From Anoxybacillus ayderensis (lineage in GTDB: Bacteria; Bacillota; Bacilli; Bacillales; Anoxybacillaceae): a stretch of 64,000 nucleotides of DNA. The translations under genes were made by a program, and so were the position numbers. Location of the stretch: assembly GCF_000833605.1 (NCBI RefSeq), contig NZ_JXTG01000008.1, forward strand, positions 1-64,000. Direction: 5' to 3'. Below, one piece after another: positions 52,910 through 62,066 of this stretch. The first letter of the stretch is position 1, and each line of letters opens with the position of its first letter. The notes beneath the pieces were generated by a model. The model ran no database searches, had not been told where the DNA came from, and saw only the letters and a list, made by a program, of their open reading frames with translations.

Positions 52910-53902
52910 TTAAGCGAAACGTTCGTCTGCAGGAAAGACAATGCCTGTTTGTTTTCGTGCTTCTTCCATAATTTTCATCGTTACGAGGGAACGAGCGTGT
53001 GAGTTGATCGTTGATTCCTTTTCTCCTCGTTCGATGAGCGTCATAAATTCAAGTGCCTCGTAGTACATTGGCTCATGCGGTTGCGGAACGCTTATATCTT
53101 CTGTACGCCCGTCGCGGTAATGAATATGGACGCGCGTGGGAGTATGAATCGTGTCGATCACGATTGTTCCTTCTTCCCCTTGAATTTCGGCAGGAGTATA
53201 AGAGTTTGCGATTTTTGAATACATAACAACCGCATCCATCTCACCGTAATCGAGTATAATGCTTCCTTCGCCATCTACTCCAGACGATAAGCGAACGCTA
53301 TGCGCCTGAATCGACTTCGGTTCGCCAAATAAAACAACGAGCGGATATAAACAATATACGCCAAGATCCATTAATGCGCCGCTTGAAAAGGCAGGATGAA
53401 AGGCGTTGGTAATCGTTCCTTGCTTAAACGCATCGTAGCGCGAAGAATATTGGCAATAACTTGCGACGTAACGACGAATGCGCCCGATTTTCGGCAAGTG
53501 ATGTTGAATGGCTTGAAAGTTTGGCAAGCACGTTGTTTTCATCGCTTCCATGAGCACGACATCGTTTTTTCTTACTGTTTCAATCATCGCTTTTACTTCT
53601 TTTACGTTAGAAGCGAGTGGCTTTTCACATATGACATGTTTGCCGTGATTCATAAGCACGATCGCTTGTTCGGCATGAAACGCGTTTGGGCTTGCGATAT
53701 ATACGGCATCAATATCATCGCTTGCGGCAAGCTCGTGTAAATTAGTAAACGTTTGCGTGGCCCCTGTTTTTTCGGCGAAAGCATCTGCCGTTTCTTTTTG
53801 GCGAGAATATACAGCTTGTAAATGAAATGACGGGACTTGTTTGGCGGCGCGAATAAACGCCTCTGTAATCCAGTTTGTTCCGATTGTCGCAAAGCGAATC
53901 AT
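52910..53902 (-). CDS. Gfo/Idh/MocA-family NAD(P)-dependent oxidoreductase
   Basis: 330 residues: Rossmann domain at 1-120 (FATIGTNWITEAFIRAA; YIASPNAFHAEQA; VICEKPLASN with the EKP catalytic Lys) and a C-terminal alpha/beta domain with the SGALMDLGVYCLYPLVVLFGE signature. ATG 53902 overlaps the upstream cvfB stop as ATGA and follows GGGAGAG; a longer frame to 53932 lies inside cvfB. Substrate, perhaps a sugar or polyol, is unknown. Confidence 0.9.
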   Translation of the reverse strand: MIRFATIGTNWITEAFIRAAKQVPSFHLQAVYSRQKETADAFAEKTGATQTFTNLHELAASDDIDAVYIASPNAFHAEQAIVLMNHGKHVICEKPLASNVKEVKAMIETVRKNDVVLMEAMKTTCLPNFQAIQHHLPKIGRIRRYVASYCQYSSRYDAFKQGTITNAFHPAFSSGALMDLGVYCLYPLVVLFGEPKSIQAHSVRLSSGVDGEGSIILDYGEMDAVVMYSKIANSYTPAEIQGEEGTIVIDTIHTPTRVHIHYRDGRTEDISVPQPHEPMYYEALEFMTLIERGEKESTINSHARSLVTMKIMEEARKQTGIVFPADERFA

Positions 53903-54756
53903 TCGTTTTCTCTCCCTTTGATGTATGTCCAACCGTCTTGTTGGTACACTTTGTTTTCTTTCATTAATCGTCCGAGCGCCCGTTTAAAGGCAGCTTTACT
54001 CATATGAAAGCGCGCTTGAATATCTTCGGGATCGCTTTTGTCACCATATGGCATCGCCCCACCGCGACTTTCGAGATATTGGTAAATCGTTTCGGCATCC
54101 GTTTGTAAACTTTCTTGTTTGCGAGGAAGGAGTGATACGTTCATCGTTCCGTCTTCTTTCACCGCGATGACGCGTCCTTCCACAAGTTCGCCAAGACGTG
54201 GCTCTCGTCTTCTTTGTGATTCGTGAATAAATCCGAGATAGCCAACGTCTGTGATGAGGAAAGAGCCAGCTTTGATGAGGCGATAAATGCGCCCGCGCAC
54301 GTTTGTATTAAACGCAGAAGGTGGCGCAGGAACGCTTATTTGTTTCATCGTTTCTTCATCTGCCAGTTTAGCGAGCAGTCGCCCTCGTTTGTCCACTTGG
54401 AGTGAACAGTACAATTCATCTCCTTTTTCAGGCCAAAGCGTCGCAAGCGACGGTAAGTCGTCAATCGATAATAACATATCTTTTTCGATGCCGATATGAA
54501 CGAAAACGCCTAATTGCGGCACAACATCGACCACTTCTACCCAACCGTATGACGATGTTGTAATGAGCGGTTTTTTCATCGTCGCGCGCATGCGTCCGTC
54601 GTGATCATGATATAAAAATACATGCACATCTTCCCCAATGTGTAATTCGCCTTCACATTGACTTTCATGAAGCAACGCCGTTTCTTTTCCGTCTGTGACG
54701 ATATAACCGAACGGTTTTTGTTCTTTTACTTTCCATGTAACCATTTGTCCAATCAT
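53899..54756 (-). CDS. cvfB: CvfB/YitL-family S1-domain RNA-binding regulator
   Basis: 285 residues with S1-like domains in series (about 3-60, 65-130, 140-210) and a C-terminal winged helix (about 220-285; YQYLESRGGAMPYGDKSDPEDIQARFHMSKAAFKRALGRLMKENKV). Related to S. aureus CvfB, which binds RNA and affects virulence gene expression. First of a two-gene transcript with the oxidoreductase. Confidence 0.88.
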   Translation of the reverse strand: MIGQMVTWKVKEQKPFGYIVTDGKETALLHESQCEGELHIGEDVHVFLYHDHDGRMRATMKKPLITTSSYGWVEVVDVVPQLGVFVHIGIEKDMLLSIDDLPSLATLWPEKGDELYCSLQVDKRGRLLAKLADEETMKQISVPAPPSAFNTNVRGRIYRLIKAGSFLITDVGYLGFIHESQRRREPRLGELVEGRVIAVKEDGTMNVSLLPRKQESLQTDAETIYQYLESRGGAMPYGDKSDPEDIQARFHMSKAAFKRALGRLMKENKVYQQDGWTYIKGRENE

Positions 54757-54882
54757 GTATCTCTTCCTTTTTTGTAAGTAGTTTATCCATTATTGTACAT
54801 GATTAAAATGAAAGAGACAAAGGATGTATCTTGTTCCAGTTTGGCGTGATACAATAAAGAAAAAGAGATTGAGGTGAAGACG

Positions 54883-56028
54883 ATGAATAAAGTAGCACGA
54901 AATGCGTTATGTCCGTGCGGAAGCGGGAAAAAGTATAAACATTGTTGCGGCAATAATGTCATTTCCATTCATAAGCTCGTCGATCAAGAAGTGGAACAGC
55001 ATATGCACGATTTCATTCGCTATGCCGCTTTCGAACACGAGTCCTTTTTATATCAACATACAAAAGCATACATAAATCAAAAAGAACGAGATGAAGACGC
55101 GCTCATGATTTTCCGATTTTTTATTAGCGTGTGGGTCATGTTTTTTAAAAAAGATATGCGCGGCATGACGATTCTCGATTATTACTTAAGCACGATTCGG
55201 AAACATCACGTCCGCCCATCCGTGCTGTCTATTTTGACATCTTGGAAAGAAGCGTTTCCGTCATTTGTACAAATCGATCATATGGACGGTTCGTTTGCGT
55301 TCGGAACAGATCTCGTCACAGGCGAAACGAAACAAATTAAATTTTTAGATGAACATATTGATTACGATCTCGAAGTGGGACAAGTGATAACAGGCATTTT
55401 CGTTCCACATGGGCAATATACCACTTGTTTTTCAACATTTTTCCCGATGCCGATCGTGTTATCGAACGCTGTAACACATTTTGTACAAGAGCATTGCGAG
55501 CAATGTAACAACGACCGTCAACAATGGATCGAGCAATATCCATATATTTTTCAACAGTCGCTATCGCTTTCATTAATTGATACGGACGAGTTGTCACCGA
55601 AACATCAAGAAGTATTAACGATACTTGAACAAAAAGCAAACATTGACGATCGAAGCGTTCTTGATACTGCGCGTATTGTATGGCGCCAATATTGTCGCGC
55701 GAAAAACCCGAACATTCGCAAGCCGGAAGTGTATGCGGCTGCTTTGCATTACCTTCTTATAGAAACCGTTTTGCAAGAAGAATGGATGTCACAAAAACAG
55801 CTGGCGGAAATGTACGGCATATCAGCAAGCACGCTTTCGAAACGCATTGATGATTTATATATCGCTCTTGAAGATTTAGATTTCATGTTGGAAGAACAGA
55901 TTGACGAATTAGCCGAAGCGCTTGGAGTAGATGAAGACTGGGACGATTGGGACGATGACGATTGGGACGATGACGATTGGGACGATGAAGATATATTCGA
56001 AGTATGTGAAGATTGCGATGAAGAATAA
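54883..56028 (+). CDS. SEC-C motif protein with acidic C-terminal repeat
   Basis: 381 residues. N-terminal SEC-C zinc motif: NALCPCGSGKKYKHCC at residues 7-22. The middle is helical with no clear family. Near 310-340 there is an HTH-like part (SQKQLAEMYGISASTLSKRIDDLY). The C-terminus is highly acidic with DWDD repeats and ends CEDCDEE. ATG 54883 is placed six bases after GAGGTG; a GTG at 54874 is inside that site. Possibly a protein-interaction or nucleic-acid adaptor; not assigned. Confidence 0.75.
   Translation: MNKVARNALCPCGSGKKYKHCCGNNVISIHKLVDQEVEQHMHDFIRYAAFEHESFLYQHTKAYINQKERDEDALMIFRFFISVWVMFFKKDMRGMTILDYYLSTIRKHHVRPSVLSILTSWKEAFPSFVQIDHMDGSFAFGTDLVTGETKQIKFLDEHIDYDLEVGQVITGIFVPHGQYTTCFSTFFPMPIVLSNAVTHFVQEHCEQCNNDRQQWIEQYPYIFQQSLSLSLIDTDELSPKHQEVLTILEQKANIDDRSVLDTARIVWRQYCRAKNPNIRKPEVYAAALHYLLIETVLQEEWMSQKQLAEMYGISASTLSKRIDDLYIALEDLDFMLEEQIDELAEALGVDEDWDDWDDDDWDDDDWDDEDIFEVCEDCDEE
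55936..55992 (+). repeat. Tandem 15-bp repeat encoding DWDDD
   Basis: Units of GATTGGGACGATGAC, three to four copies, in the 3' end of the SEC-C gene. Such repeats are likely to vary in copy number. Confidence 0.8.
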
Positions 56029-56053
56029 AGGGAGCGCGCGGCTCCCTTTATTA
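56027..56053. terminator. Terminator between SEC-C gene and convergent gene
   Basis: Stem AAAGGGAGC / GCTCCCTTT, then ATTAT. Confidence 0.8.
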
Positions 56054-56620
56054 TATGAGTTCGATTCCTTCTAAAATCATGCTGGCGAAAAAGCCGCTGA
56101 TATGATGAAGCGCTTCGAGCACAGCTTTCGGATCTGCGTCGAAAAAATCTTTCATCATCGGTTGATTTTGTTCGTGAATGAAAGCGAAAATGAAATCTGT
56201 TTTGATGCGATTACTTAGTAACATAGGGCAATAGCTTAATTCTAGCTTTCTTTTCATATTTTCTTCGCCTTGTGCGTTGCTAAAATGTTTCCAATACACG
56301 TCGCGCAACGTTGGCAATTGTTGTTGAATTTTTTCATGCGCATCCGTTAGCCAAGCTTGTACGGCTTCAGCAGGTGGAAATTGTTTATTTAATAAAATAA
56401 GCTCAAATATTTTTTGTAAGGCAAAACTCGATTCCGTAGCAAAAGCGACATTCGTTAAAAGCAAATTCACATATTCTTCCTCATTTTTCGTTTCTAAACG
56501 CATGTTCATGAAAATTTCTAATATTTCTGAGTGTACTTTCGTTTTCGTCCAGTCTTTTGTCAGTTGTTGTACAAGTGCCATGACTGTCCGATTGACCGTA
56601 TCATTTGTCCATTTTTCCAT
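56051..56620 (-). CDS. Hypothetical helical protein
   Basis: 189 residues from ATG 56620 (MEKWTNDTVNRTVMALVQQL), 11 bases after AAAGGA; upstream codons to 56659 lack a ribosome site. All-helical by appearance, with WKHFSNAQGEENMKRKLEL and an end ASMILEGIELI. I do not recognise the family. The N-terminus looks a little like a TetR-type helix bundle, but no HTH is evident. Monocistronic and convergent with the SEC-C gene. Confidence 0.65.
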   Translation of the reverse strand: MEKWTNDTVNRTVMALVQQLTKDWTKTKVHSEILEIFMNMRLETKNEEEYVNLLLTNVAFATESSFALQKIFELILLNKQFPPAEAVQAWLTDAHEKIQQQLPTLRDVYWKHFSNAQGEENMKRKLELSYCPMLLSNRIKTDFIFAFIHEQNQPMMKDFFDADPKAVLEALHHISGFFASMILEGIELI

Positions 56621-56759
56621 TGTGTACACAATCCTTTCTTTTATGTGTATGTATACCATTAGTTTACCAATGTTATGTCGAAGAAGAAATAGTCAATGTC
56701 ATAGTCATGTGATATCATTAATAATGTTGTCGAACAATTGAATTGAAGGAGCGTTTTGT

Positions 56760-57494
56760 ATGTCGTTTCAAACGGTTCATATACTCGGAGTCCCGTTTGT
56801 GCGCGCAACGATGGATGACATGGTTGCCATCGTTCATGAGCGCGTCAAACAACAAAAGCCGTGTTTTATCGTCACGGCCAATCCTGAAATTGTGATGAAA
56901 GCAAAAGAAGAACCAACATATATGGCAACGATTCAACAAGCAGATTATGTCGTTGCGGATGGGATTGGGGTTGTCAAGGCGGCCGAGCTGCTTGGCACCC
57001 CTTTGCCTGAGCGTGTCGCTGGCTACGATTTATTATGCCGATGCTTGCAGCTTGCGAATGAACACGAATATCGCGTATATATGATTGGCGCAAAAGAAGA
57101 AGTTGTACAAGCTGCCGCACAGCATATTCGAAACCACTATCCAAACGTTCATGTAGTTGGGGTACGCAACGGCTACTTTGATTGGAATGACAAAACGATT
57201 GTCGAAGAAGTGAAACAAGCGCAACCAGATTTCGTTTTTGTTGCATTAGGAATGGGAAAACAAGAGCAATGGATTGCGGAACATATAGGGATGGTAGGAC
57301 GAGGTGTATGGATGGGAGTTGGCGGAAGTTTTGACGTGCTTGCTGGGGTGGTCAAACGCGCTCCCGAACTATGGATTCGCCTTCATTTAGAGTGGCTATA
57401 TCGTTTATTGAAGCAGCCGACGCGGGCGAAACGAATGTTGGCGTTGCCGCGGTTTGCGTGGACGATTTTAAAACAAAAGGTTGTCGGAAAATGA
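56760..57494 (+). CDS. tagA: WecG/TagA/CpsF-family glycosyltransferase
   Basis: 244 residues, GT26. It transfers N-acetylmannosamine (or a related sugar) from UDP to undecaprenyl-PP-GlcNAc, the second step of teichoic acid or secondary cell-wall polymer synthesis. Signatures: CFIVTANPEIVMKA, ADGIGVVKAAELLGTPLPERVAGYDL (Asp and Glu of the active site), FVALGMGKQEQWI, GVGGSFDVLAG. ATG follows AAGGAG. It heads a four-gene operon with ATGA overlaps to flippase, DUF5693 protein and CsaB. Confidence 0.9.
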   Translation: MSFQTVHILGVPFVRATMDDMVAIVHERVKQQKPCFIVTANPEIVMKAKEEPTYMATIQQADYVVADGIGVVKAAELLGTPLPERVAGYDLLCRCLQLANEHEYRVYMIGAKEEVVQAAAQHIRNHYPNVHVVGVRNGYFDWNDKTIVEEVKQAQPDFVFVALGMGKQEQWIAEHIGMVGRGVWMGVGGSFDVLAGVVKRAPELWIRLHLEWLYRLLKQPTRAKRMLALPRFAWTILKQKVVGK

Positions 57495-59023
57495 GCCAGT
57501 CATTTGTCAAAGGGACGATCATTTTAACGATTGGGACGATTATTTCAAAAGTGCTTGGCAGCATTTTTCGCATCCCCCTGCAAAATATTGCAGGAGATAA
57601 AGTGCTTGGCATTTTTAGTCTCGTTTATCCGCTCTATATGGTCGCTTTAATTTTATCCGTTGCCGGTATTCCGATTGCCGTATCGAAGTTAATTTCCGAA
57701 GCGCGCGCTCGGCAAAAAGAAGAAGAGATGGCGCGACTTGTACAAACCGCAAGCTTATTGGCATTTAGCTTCGGTGTGCTCAGTTTTTCACTCCTTGCAG
57801 GCGGTTCATTTTGGATTGCGAAAGCGCTTGGCGGTCCAGAAGCGCGATTAGCCATTGTTGTCGTTTCCACGACGCTTCTCATCTCGCCGTATATGGCGGT
57901 ATATCGCGGGTTTTTCCAAGGTCTTGAAAATATGAAACCGACCGCTGCTTCACAAGTGCTAGAACAATTCGTGCGCGTCGCTTTCATTTTACTTGTTGCT
58001 TTTTATATGGTTCAAGCTGCATATCGCGATGATATCGTTGCAGGGGGAATCATGATCGGCTCGCCGCTCGGTGCCTTAGCAAGTCTCATTTACTTACGTA
58101 TATTATATGCCCGTTCCCCTAACCGTCCGAAACGCGTGAAGCTTTCGCGCGTGCAATGGGTGGAGACAAGCAAAACGATTTTAAAATTATCTATCCCGAT
58201 TGCGTTTGGGGCGCTTGCGATGCCATTTTTAAATTTAGTTGATTCGCTTTCTGTTCCGATCGCCCTTCGTTGGTACGGAACAGCAGAGGGAGAGACGAGC
58301 TATTTATTTGGATTGTATAGCCGCGGAACAGCGCTCGTCCAAATTGCGACAGTGTTTTCATCTTCGCTCGTGCTTCCGCTTATTCCTTTGTTAAGTAAAC
58401 AAATGGCAAAAGGGGAAGCGAGTTTAGCGCAGCAAACAGTTCAAAAATCGTTTGACCTATCACATTTTTTATCGTGGCCTATGGCAGCCGGCTTAGCTGG
58501 GTTGACCGTCCCTTTAAATATCGCTTTATTTACAAATAATGAAGGAAGCGCGACAATGGCGGTCGTATTAGCAAGTTCCGTATTTACGTCGCTTGCTTTG
58601 CTTGGAACAGGCATTTTGCAAGGGATTGGTGAGTCAAAACGCGCGGCAGCCATCATTTTAATCGGCTGTATCGTGAAATGGGGAACAAACGCCTTATTCG
58701 TTTCATTATATGGCTTAATTGGTGCCGGTATTTCGACATTGATTACATATGGGTTTATTACATGGGCGAATCATATGGCGATTCGTCGGCGCGTTTCGCT
58801 CGCTTTTTGGAGCCGAAAAGTCGTCGTGTATGTCGCTGCTTCTGTTATGATGGGAGTCGGTTTATTTTTCATTTCTCCAACGTGGGGACGACTCGCCTCC
58901 CTCGGTTACGTCACAGCTGCGACGGTCGCAGGCGGTTTATTTTACCTTGGGGTTGTGCTCGCACTCGGTGGTGTGACGCTTCAACAGTTTCGCCAATGGT
59001 TGAATCAAACGAAGAAGGGATGA
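57491..59023 (+). CDS. Polysaccharide/lipid-linked oligosaccharide flippase (MurJ/PST-type)
   Basis: 511 residues, about 14 membrane spans, MOP superfamily, similar to SpoVB/YtgP. Start ATG 57491 overlaps the tagA stop; N-terminus MSQSFVKGTIILTIGTIISK and FRIPLQNIAGDKVLGIFSLVYPLY are typical. Charged loop SKLISEARARQKEEEMARL follows the second span. In this operon it should flip the lipid-linked cell-wall polymer unit, playing the part called CsaA in S-layer organisms. MurJ-type lipid II transport cannot be excluded. Confidence 0.85.
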   Translation: MSQSFVKGTIILTIGTIISKVLGSIFRIPLQNIAGDKVLGIFSLVYPLYMVALILSVAGIPIAVSKLISEARARQKEEEMARLVQTASLLAFSFGVLSFSLLAGGSFWIAKALGGPEARLAIVVVSTTLLISPYMAVYRGFFQGLENMKPTAASQVLEQFVRVAFILLVAFYMVQAAYRDDIVAGGIMIGSPLGALASLIYLRILYARSPNRPKRVKLSRVQWVETSKTILKLSIPIAFGALAMPFLNLVDSLSVPIALRWYGTAEGETSYLFGLYSRGTALVQIATVFSSSLVLPLIPLLSKQMAKGEASLAQQTVQKSFDLSHFLSWPMAAGLAGLTVPLNIALFTNNEGSATMAVVLASSVFTSLALLGTGILQGIGESKRAAAIILIGCIVKWGTNALFVSLYGLIGAGISTLITYGFITWANHMAIRRRVSLAFWSRKVVVYVAASVMMGVGLFFISPTWGRLASLGYVTAATVAGGLFYLGVVLALGGVTLQQFRQWLNQTKKG

Positions 59024-60882
59024 ATGATGTGAAAAAGTGGTTGTTGTTCATGATGGCCATTTCGCTTCTCCTTGTTGCTCCAGCGATTGGCAAGCGGCAT
59101 GAAGCAGAGTGGAACAATCGAACGTATGAAATGATCATGCCATACGATGAAGTGGAAGTGTGGTTGCAAGAAGACGAAGAACAAGTATGGAAGCAACTAA
59201 AAGAAGCGGGGCTAACGACGGTCAGCGTTGAAGCAGAAACGCTTGATTCACTTGAAAAGTCCGGACGTGTGTTGCTATTCAGAATGGGGGAATGGAAACA
59301 GGCACTTGTGTTAGCAAATGAACATGTTGTGACGCCAGCGCGTGGCATCGTCGTTTATCCACTTGATGATACGTTTCCGACTGTTACATCTTTACAAGCG
59401 ACATTTGGCGATGACATCAAAGCGATGCAAGTAAACGGGAAAACGTACTATATGATTGAAGGAAATGCGAAAAAAATCGAGCGCGTTCCCCTTGGATATG
59501 ACGAAACGAAAATTTCTGACCTAATGACACGTGGTTTCATGGTCGTGCTTCGCATTCCAGATGCGCGCGATATGAATGAAGCGAGTGCACGTGTCCTTCA
59601 ACAAGTAGAAACGTTAAAAAACGAACATATATCGAAACTGTTACCGACAGGGGAAGAAGTTGCTGGTTATCCGTCTGATGTTGAAAAATGGGGAAAAAGA
59701 TGGAATGAAGCAGGATATGTTCTACTATCAACGGAGTTTTACGAAGCGAAAGGATTGACGACATTAGCGAAAGCGATGAATGTCCACGTCGTTCGTTTGC
59801 ATAGTTTAAATTTAGAGCAACGTAAACCAGATGAAGCGGTAGATGTGGCGGTTCGCGCAGTAAAAGAACGAAATATTCGCGCGCTATTTATTCGTCCGTA
59901 TACGTCATTAGATGAGCAGCAAAATATTGAAAAAACGATCACGGTAATGAAAAAAATTGTTCAACATATGCCAAATCACTATACGCTAGGCAACAGCGAA
60001 CCGTTCGCACCGATTGAACGTTCCTATATGGCAACGATCGGATTTATTGTCGGGGCAGCTGCTTTCGTTTTTCTCGCTGTTCGCTCTCTCGTGTCACCGA
60101 TCATTGCACCGCTTGCGGCAGGTGGGGCGCTCGTTTTAGGCATTGCAGGTACGGTGTTAGCAATTGATTTCGCTTTAAAAGCGCTAGCGTTGCTTGTGGC
60201 GATTGTCACGCCGATTTATGCAGCGAAGCCGTCTTCCGTTCGGGAAGGATGGCGCGGAACGATTACCGCATACGGCCGCGCGATTGCTATTTCATTTATC
60301 GGAATAAGCTGGATTGTGACGATGTTGTACGGAAATGAATATATGGCTTATGTCGGTGAAGGATTTCGTGGGGTGAAACTCGTTTACGTCGTGCCGCTCG
60401 TGGCAATGATTTTACTCGTATTACCATCGATCATCGGACAACCACTTATACCGTTTTTTAAAAAACTATGGAAGCAACCGATTACGATTGGACACGTCGT
60501 GCTTAGCATGTTTATCCTCGCTTTGCTTGCGTACTATGTCTTGCGCTCTGGCAATACGGGAACTGCAAGTGCGTTTGAGCTAGCAGCGAGACAAAAACTT
60601 GAAGAATGGTTGTACGTACGTCCCCGCACGAAAGAGTTTTTGCTCGGTTTTCCAGCGTACTTGCTTGCGTTATTTGTCATAAATAAGCAAAAAAAGCTAG
60701 GGGCTATTCTCCTTATCGTTGGAACGATCGGATGGCTATCGATGATCAATACATTTACTCATTTGCATATCCCACTATTTATTTCGTTTATTCGCACGGT
60801 ATACAGTCTTGGGCTTGGATTCGTCATTGGCATCGTGCTTATTTACGTATATGAGTGGGCATGGAAAAAGGTGATAAGATGA
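59020..60882 (+). CDS. DUF5693 membrane protein
   Basis: 620 residues. One N-terminal span/signal (WLLFMMAISLLLVAPAIG), an extracytoplasmic domain (about 25-320), then about eight spans. Its position between the flippase and CsaB in Bacilli, with ATGA overlaps on both sides, suggests a role in pyruvylated polymer export or modification. No activity is known to me. The open frame extends upstream to 58678, but that part overlaps the flippase and is not coding here. Confidence 0.8.
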   Translation: MNDVKKWLLFMMAISLLLVAPAIGKRHEAEWNNRTYEMIMPYDEVEVWLQEDEEQVWKQLKEAGLTTVSVEAETLDSLEKSGRVLLFRMGEWKQALVLANEHVVTPARGIVVYPLDDTFPTVTSLQATFGDDIKAMQVNGKTYYMIEGNAKKIERVPLGYDETKISDLMTRGFMVVLRIPDARDMNEASARVLQQVETLKNEHISKLLPTGEEVAGYPSDVEKWGKRWNEAGYVLLSTEFYEAKGLTTLAKAMNVHVVRLHSLNLEQRKPDEAVDVAVRAVKERNIRALFIRPYTSLDEQQNIEKTITVMKKIVQHMPNHYTLGNSEPFAPIERSYMATIGFIVGAAAFVFLAVRSLVSPIIAPLAAGGALVLGIAGTVLAIDFALKALALLVAIVTPIYAAKPSSVREGWRGTITAYGRAIAISFIGISWIVTMLYGNEYMAYVGEGFRGVKLVYVVPLVAMILLVLPSIIGQPLIPFFKKLWKQPITIGHVVLSMFILALLAYYVLRSGNTGTASAFELAARQKLEEWLYVRPRTKEFLLGFPAYLLALFVINKQKKLGAILLIVGTIGWLSMINTFTHLHIPLFISFIRTVYSLGLGFVIGIVLIYVYEWAWKKVIR

Positions 60883-61955
60883 ACATCGTGTTATCTGGAT
60901 ATTACGGTTTTCATAACGTCGGTGATGAAGCGATTTTATATGCGATTATTCAAGCGCTCCGTGCGCATGATCCAAATGTGCAAGTGACCGTGCTTTCTAA
61001 CGATCCTGCCTTTACAGAAAAAACGTATGGCGTTCATGCGGTGAACCGTTGGCGAATCGGTGATATCATTCAAGCCCTTCGTCATAGTGACGGCTTAATT
61101 AGCGGCGGGGGAAGTTTGCTTCAAGATCAAACGGGATGGCGCAGCATCCCGTACTATACAGGAATTATGCAAATTGCGAAATGGTTAGGCAAACCGGTCA
61201 TGGTTTATGCACAAGGCATGGGCCCTGTCAACAAAAAGCAAAACCAGTGGCTCATGAAATGGACGCTTAATCAAGTCGATCGTCTAACGGTGCGCGATGA
61301 GCCGTCGGCGCAACTATTAAAAACGTTAGGTATTACAAAGCCGATCACCGTCGTGCCTGATCCGGTGATGGGGCTAAAGCCACCGACAACGCCAACCGTT
61401 TGGTGGCAACAACAGTCGTTTACACGTCCTGTCATCGCTGTTTCTGTGCGCGATTGGGCGCGCGGTCGCGATTTTGAAAGAAAAATGGCGATTGCGCTTG
61501 ACCGTTCTGTCCAAGCAGGTTTTGACGTCGTATTCATCCCGATGCACGGACATCACGATGATGAAACGTCGCGGCGTGTGTTGGGAATGATGAAAGAGCG
61601 TGCTATCGTTGCCCCTCATGACGCAAGTATTGAAGAAAAAATGGCGATGATTGCAAGTGCGCACTTGCTCGTTGGGATGCGCTTGCACGCATTAATTTTT
61701 GCCGCTGTCGGTCAGACGCCGTTTATCGCTTTATCGTACGATCCGAAAATTGATGCGTTTGCCAACCAAGCGAATCAACCGGTGTTCGCTCACGTGGAAG
61801 ATGATCACTGGGACGGCGAAGCACTATTTTCATATATTCAACAATGTATGAATAAACGAGAAGAGCGAAAAGAAGCAATGATTTATGCCGTTGCACCGCT
61901 TCAACAAACTGCGCAACAAACTGCGGCAGAAGCGCTCGCTTTGTTCCGAAAATAA
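60879..61955 (+). CDS. csaB: Polysaccharide pyruvyl transferase
   Basis: 358 residues. Adds a pyruvate ketal from phosphoenolpyruvate to the secondary cell-wall polymer; S-layer proteins with SLH domains dock onto it. Opens MNIVLSGYYGFHNVGDEAIL, with SDGLISGGGSLLQDQTG, YAQGMGPV, VRDEPSAQLL and, near the C-terminus, GMRLHALIFAA, all typical. ATG 60879 overlaps the previous stop. Last gene of the tagA operon, followed by a terminator. Implies an SLH-type surface layer or autolysins elsewhere in the genome. Confidence 0.92.
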   Translation: MNIVLSGYYGFHNVGDEAILYAIIQALRAHDPNVQVTVLSNDPAFTEKTYGVHAVNRWRIGDIIQALRHSDGLISGGGSLLQDQTGWRSIPYYTGIMQIAKWLGKPVMVYAQGMGPVNKKQNQWLMKWTLNQVDRLTVRDEPSAQLLKTLGITKPITVVPDPVMGLKPPTTPTVWWQQQSFTRPVIAVSVRDWARGRDFERKMAIALDRSVQAGFDVVFIPMHGHHDDETSRRVLGMMKERAIVAPHDASIEEKMAMIASAHLLVGMRLHALIFAAVGQTPFIALSYDPKIDAFANQANQPVFAHVEDDHWDGEALFSYIQQCMNKREERKEAMIYAVAPLQQTAQQTAAEALALFRK

Positions 61956-61985
61956 AAATAGGTCGAATGACCTATTTTTATTTTT
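61955..61985 (+). terminator. Terminator after csaB
   Basis: Stem AAAATAGGTC / GACCTATTTT with a GAAT loop and TTATTTTTG tail. Confidence 0.88.
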
Positions 61986-62066
61986 GTTATATAACTTTTA
62001 CGAATCGTCTGATAAAATAGAAAACAATATAGACATATTGTTTTCGTAAGGAGCGTGAATGCGCCG

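Noticed and set aside
57371-57490. Upstream extension of the flippase frame
   Set aside because: Lies wholly within tagA; ATG 57491 matches the family start and overlaps the tagA stop.
58678-59019. Upstream extension of the DUF5693 reading frame by 114 codons
   Set aside because: It overlaps the C-terminal third of the flippase gene, reads as unnatural Arg/Cys-rich sequence, and the ATG at 59020 gives a normal signal sequence and ATGA coupling.
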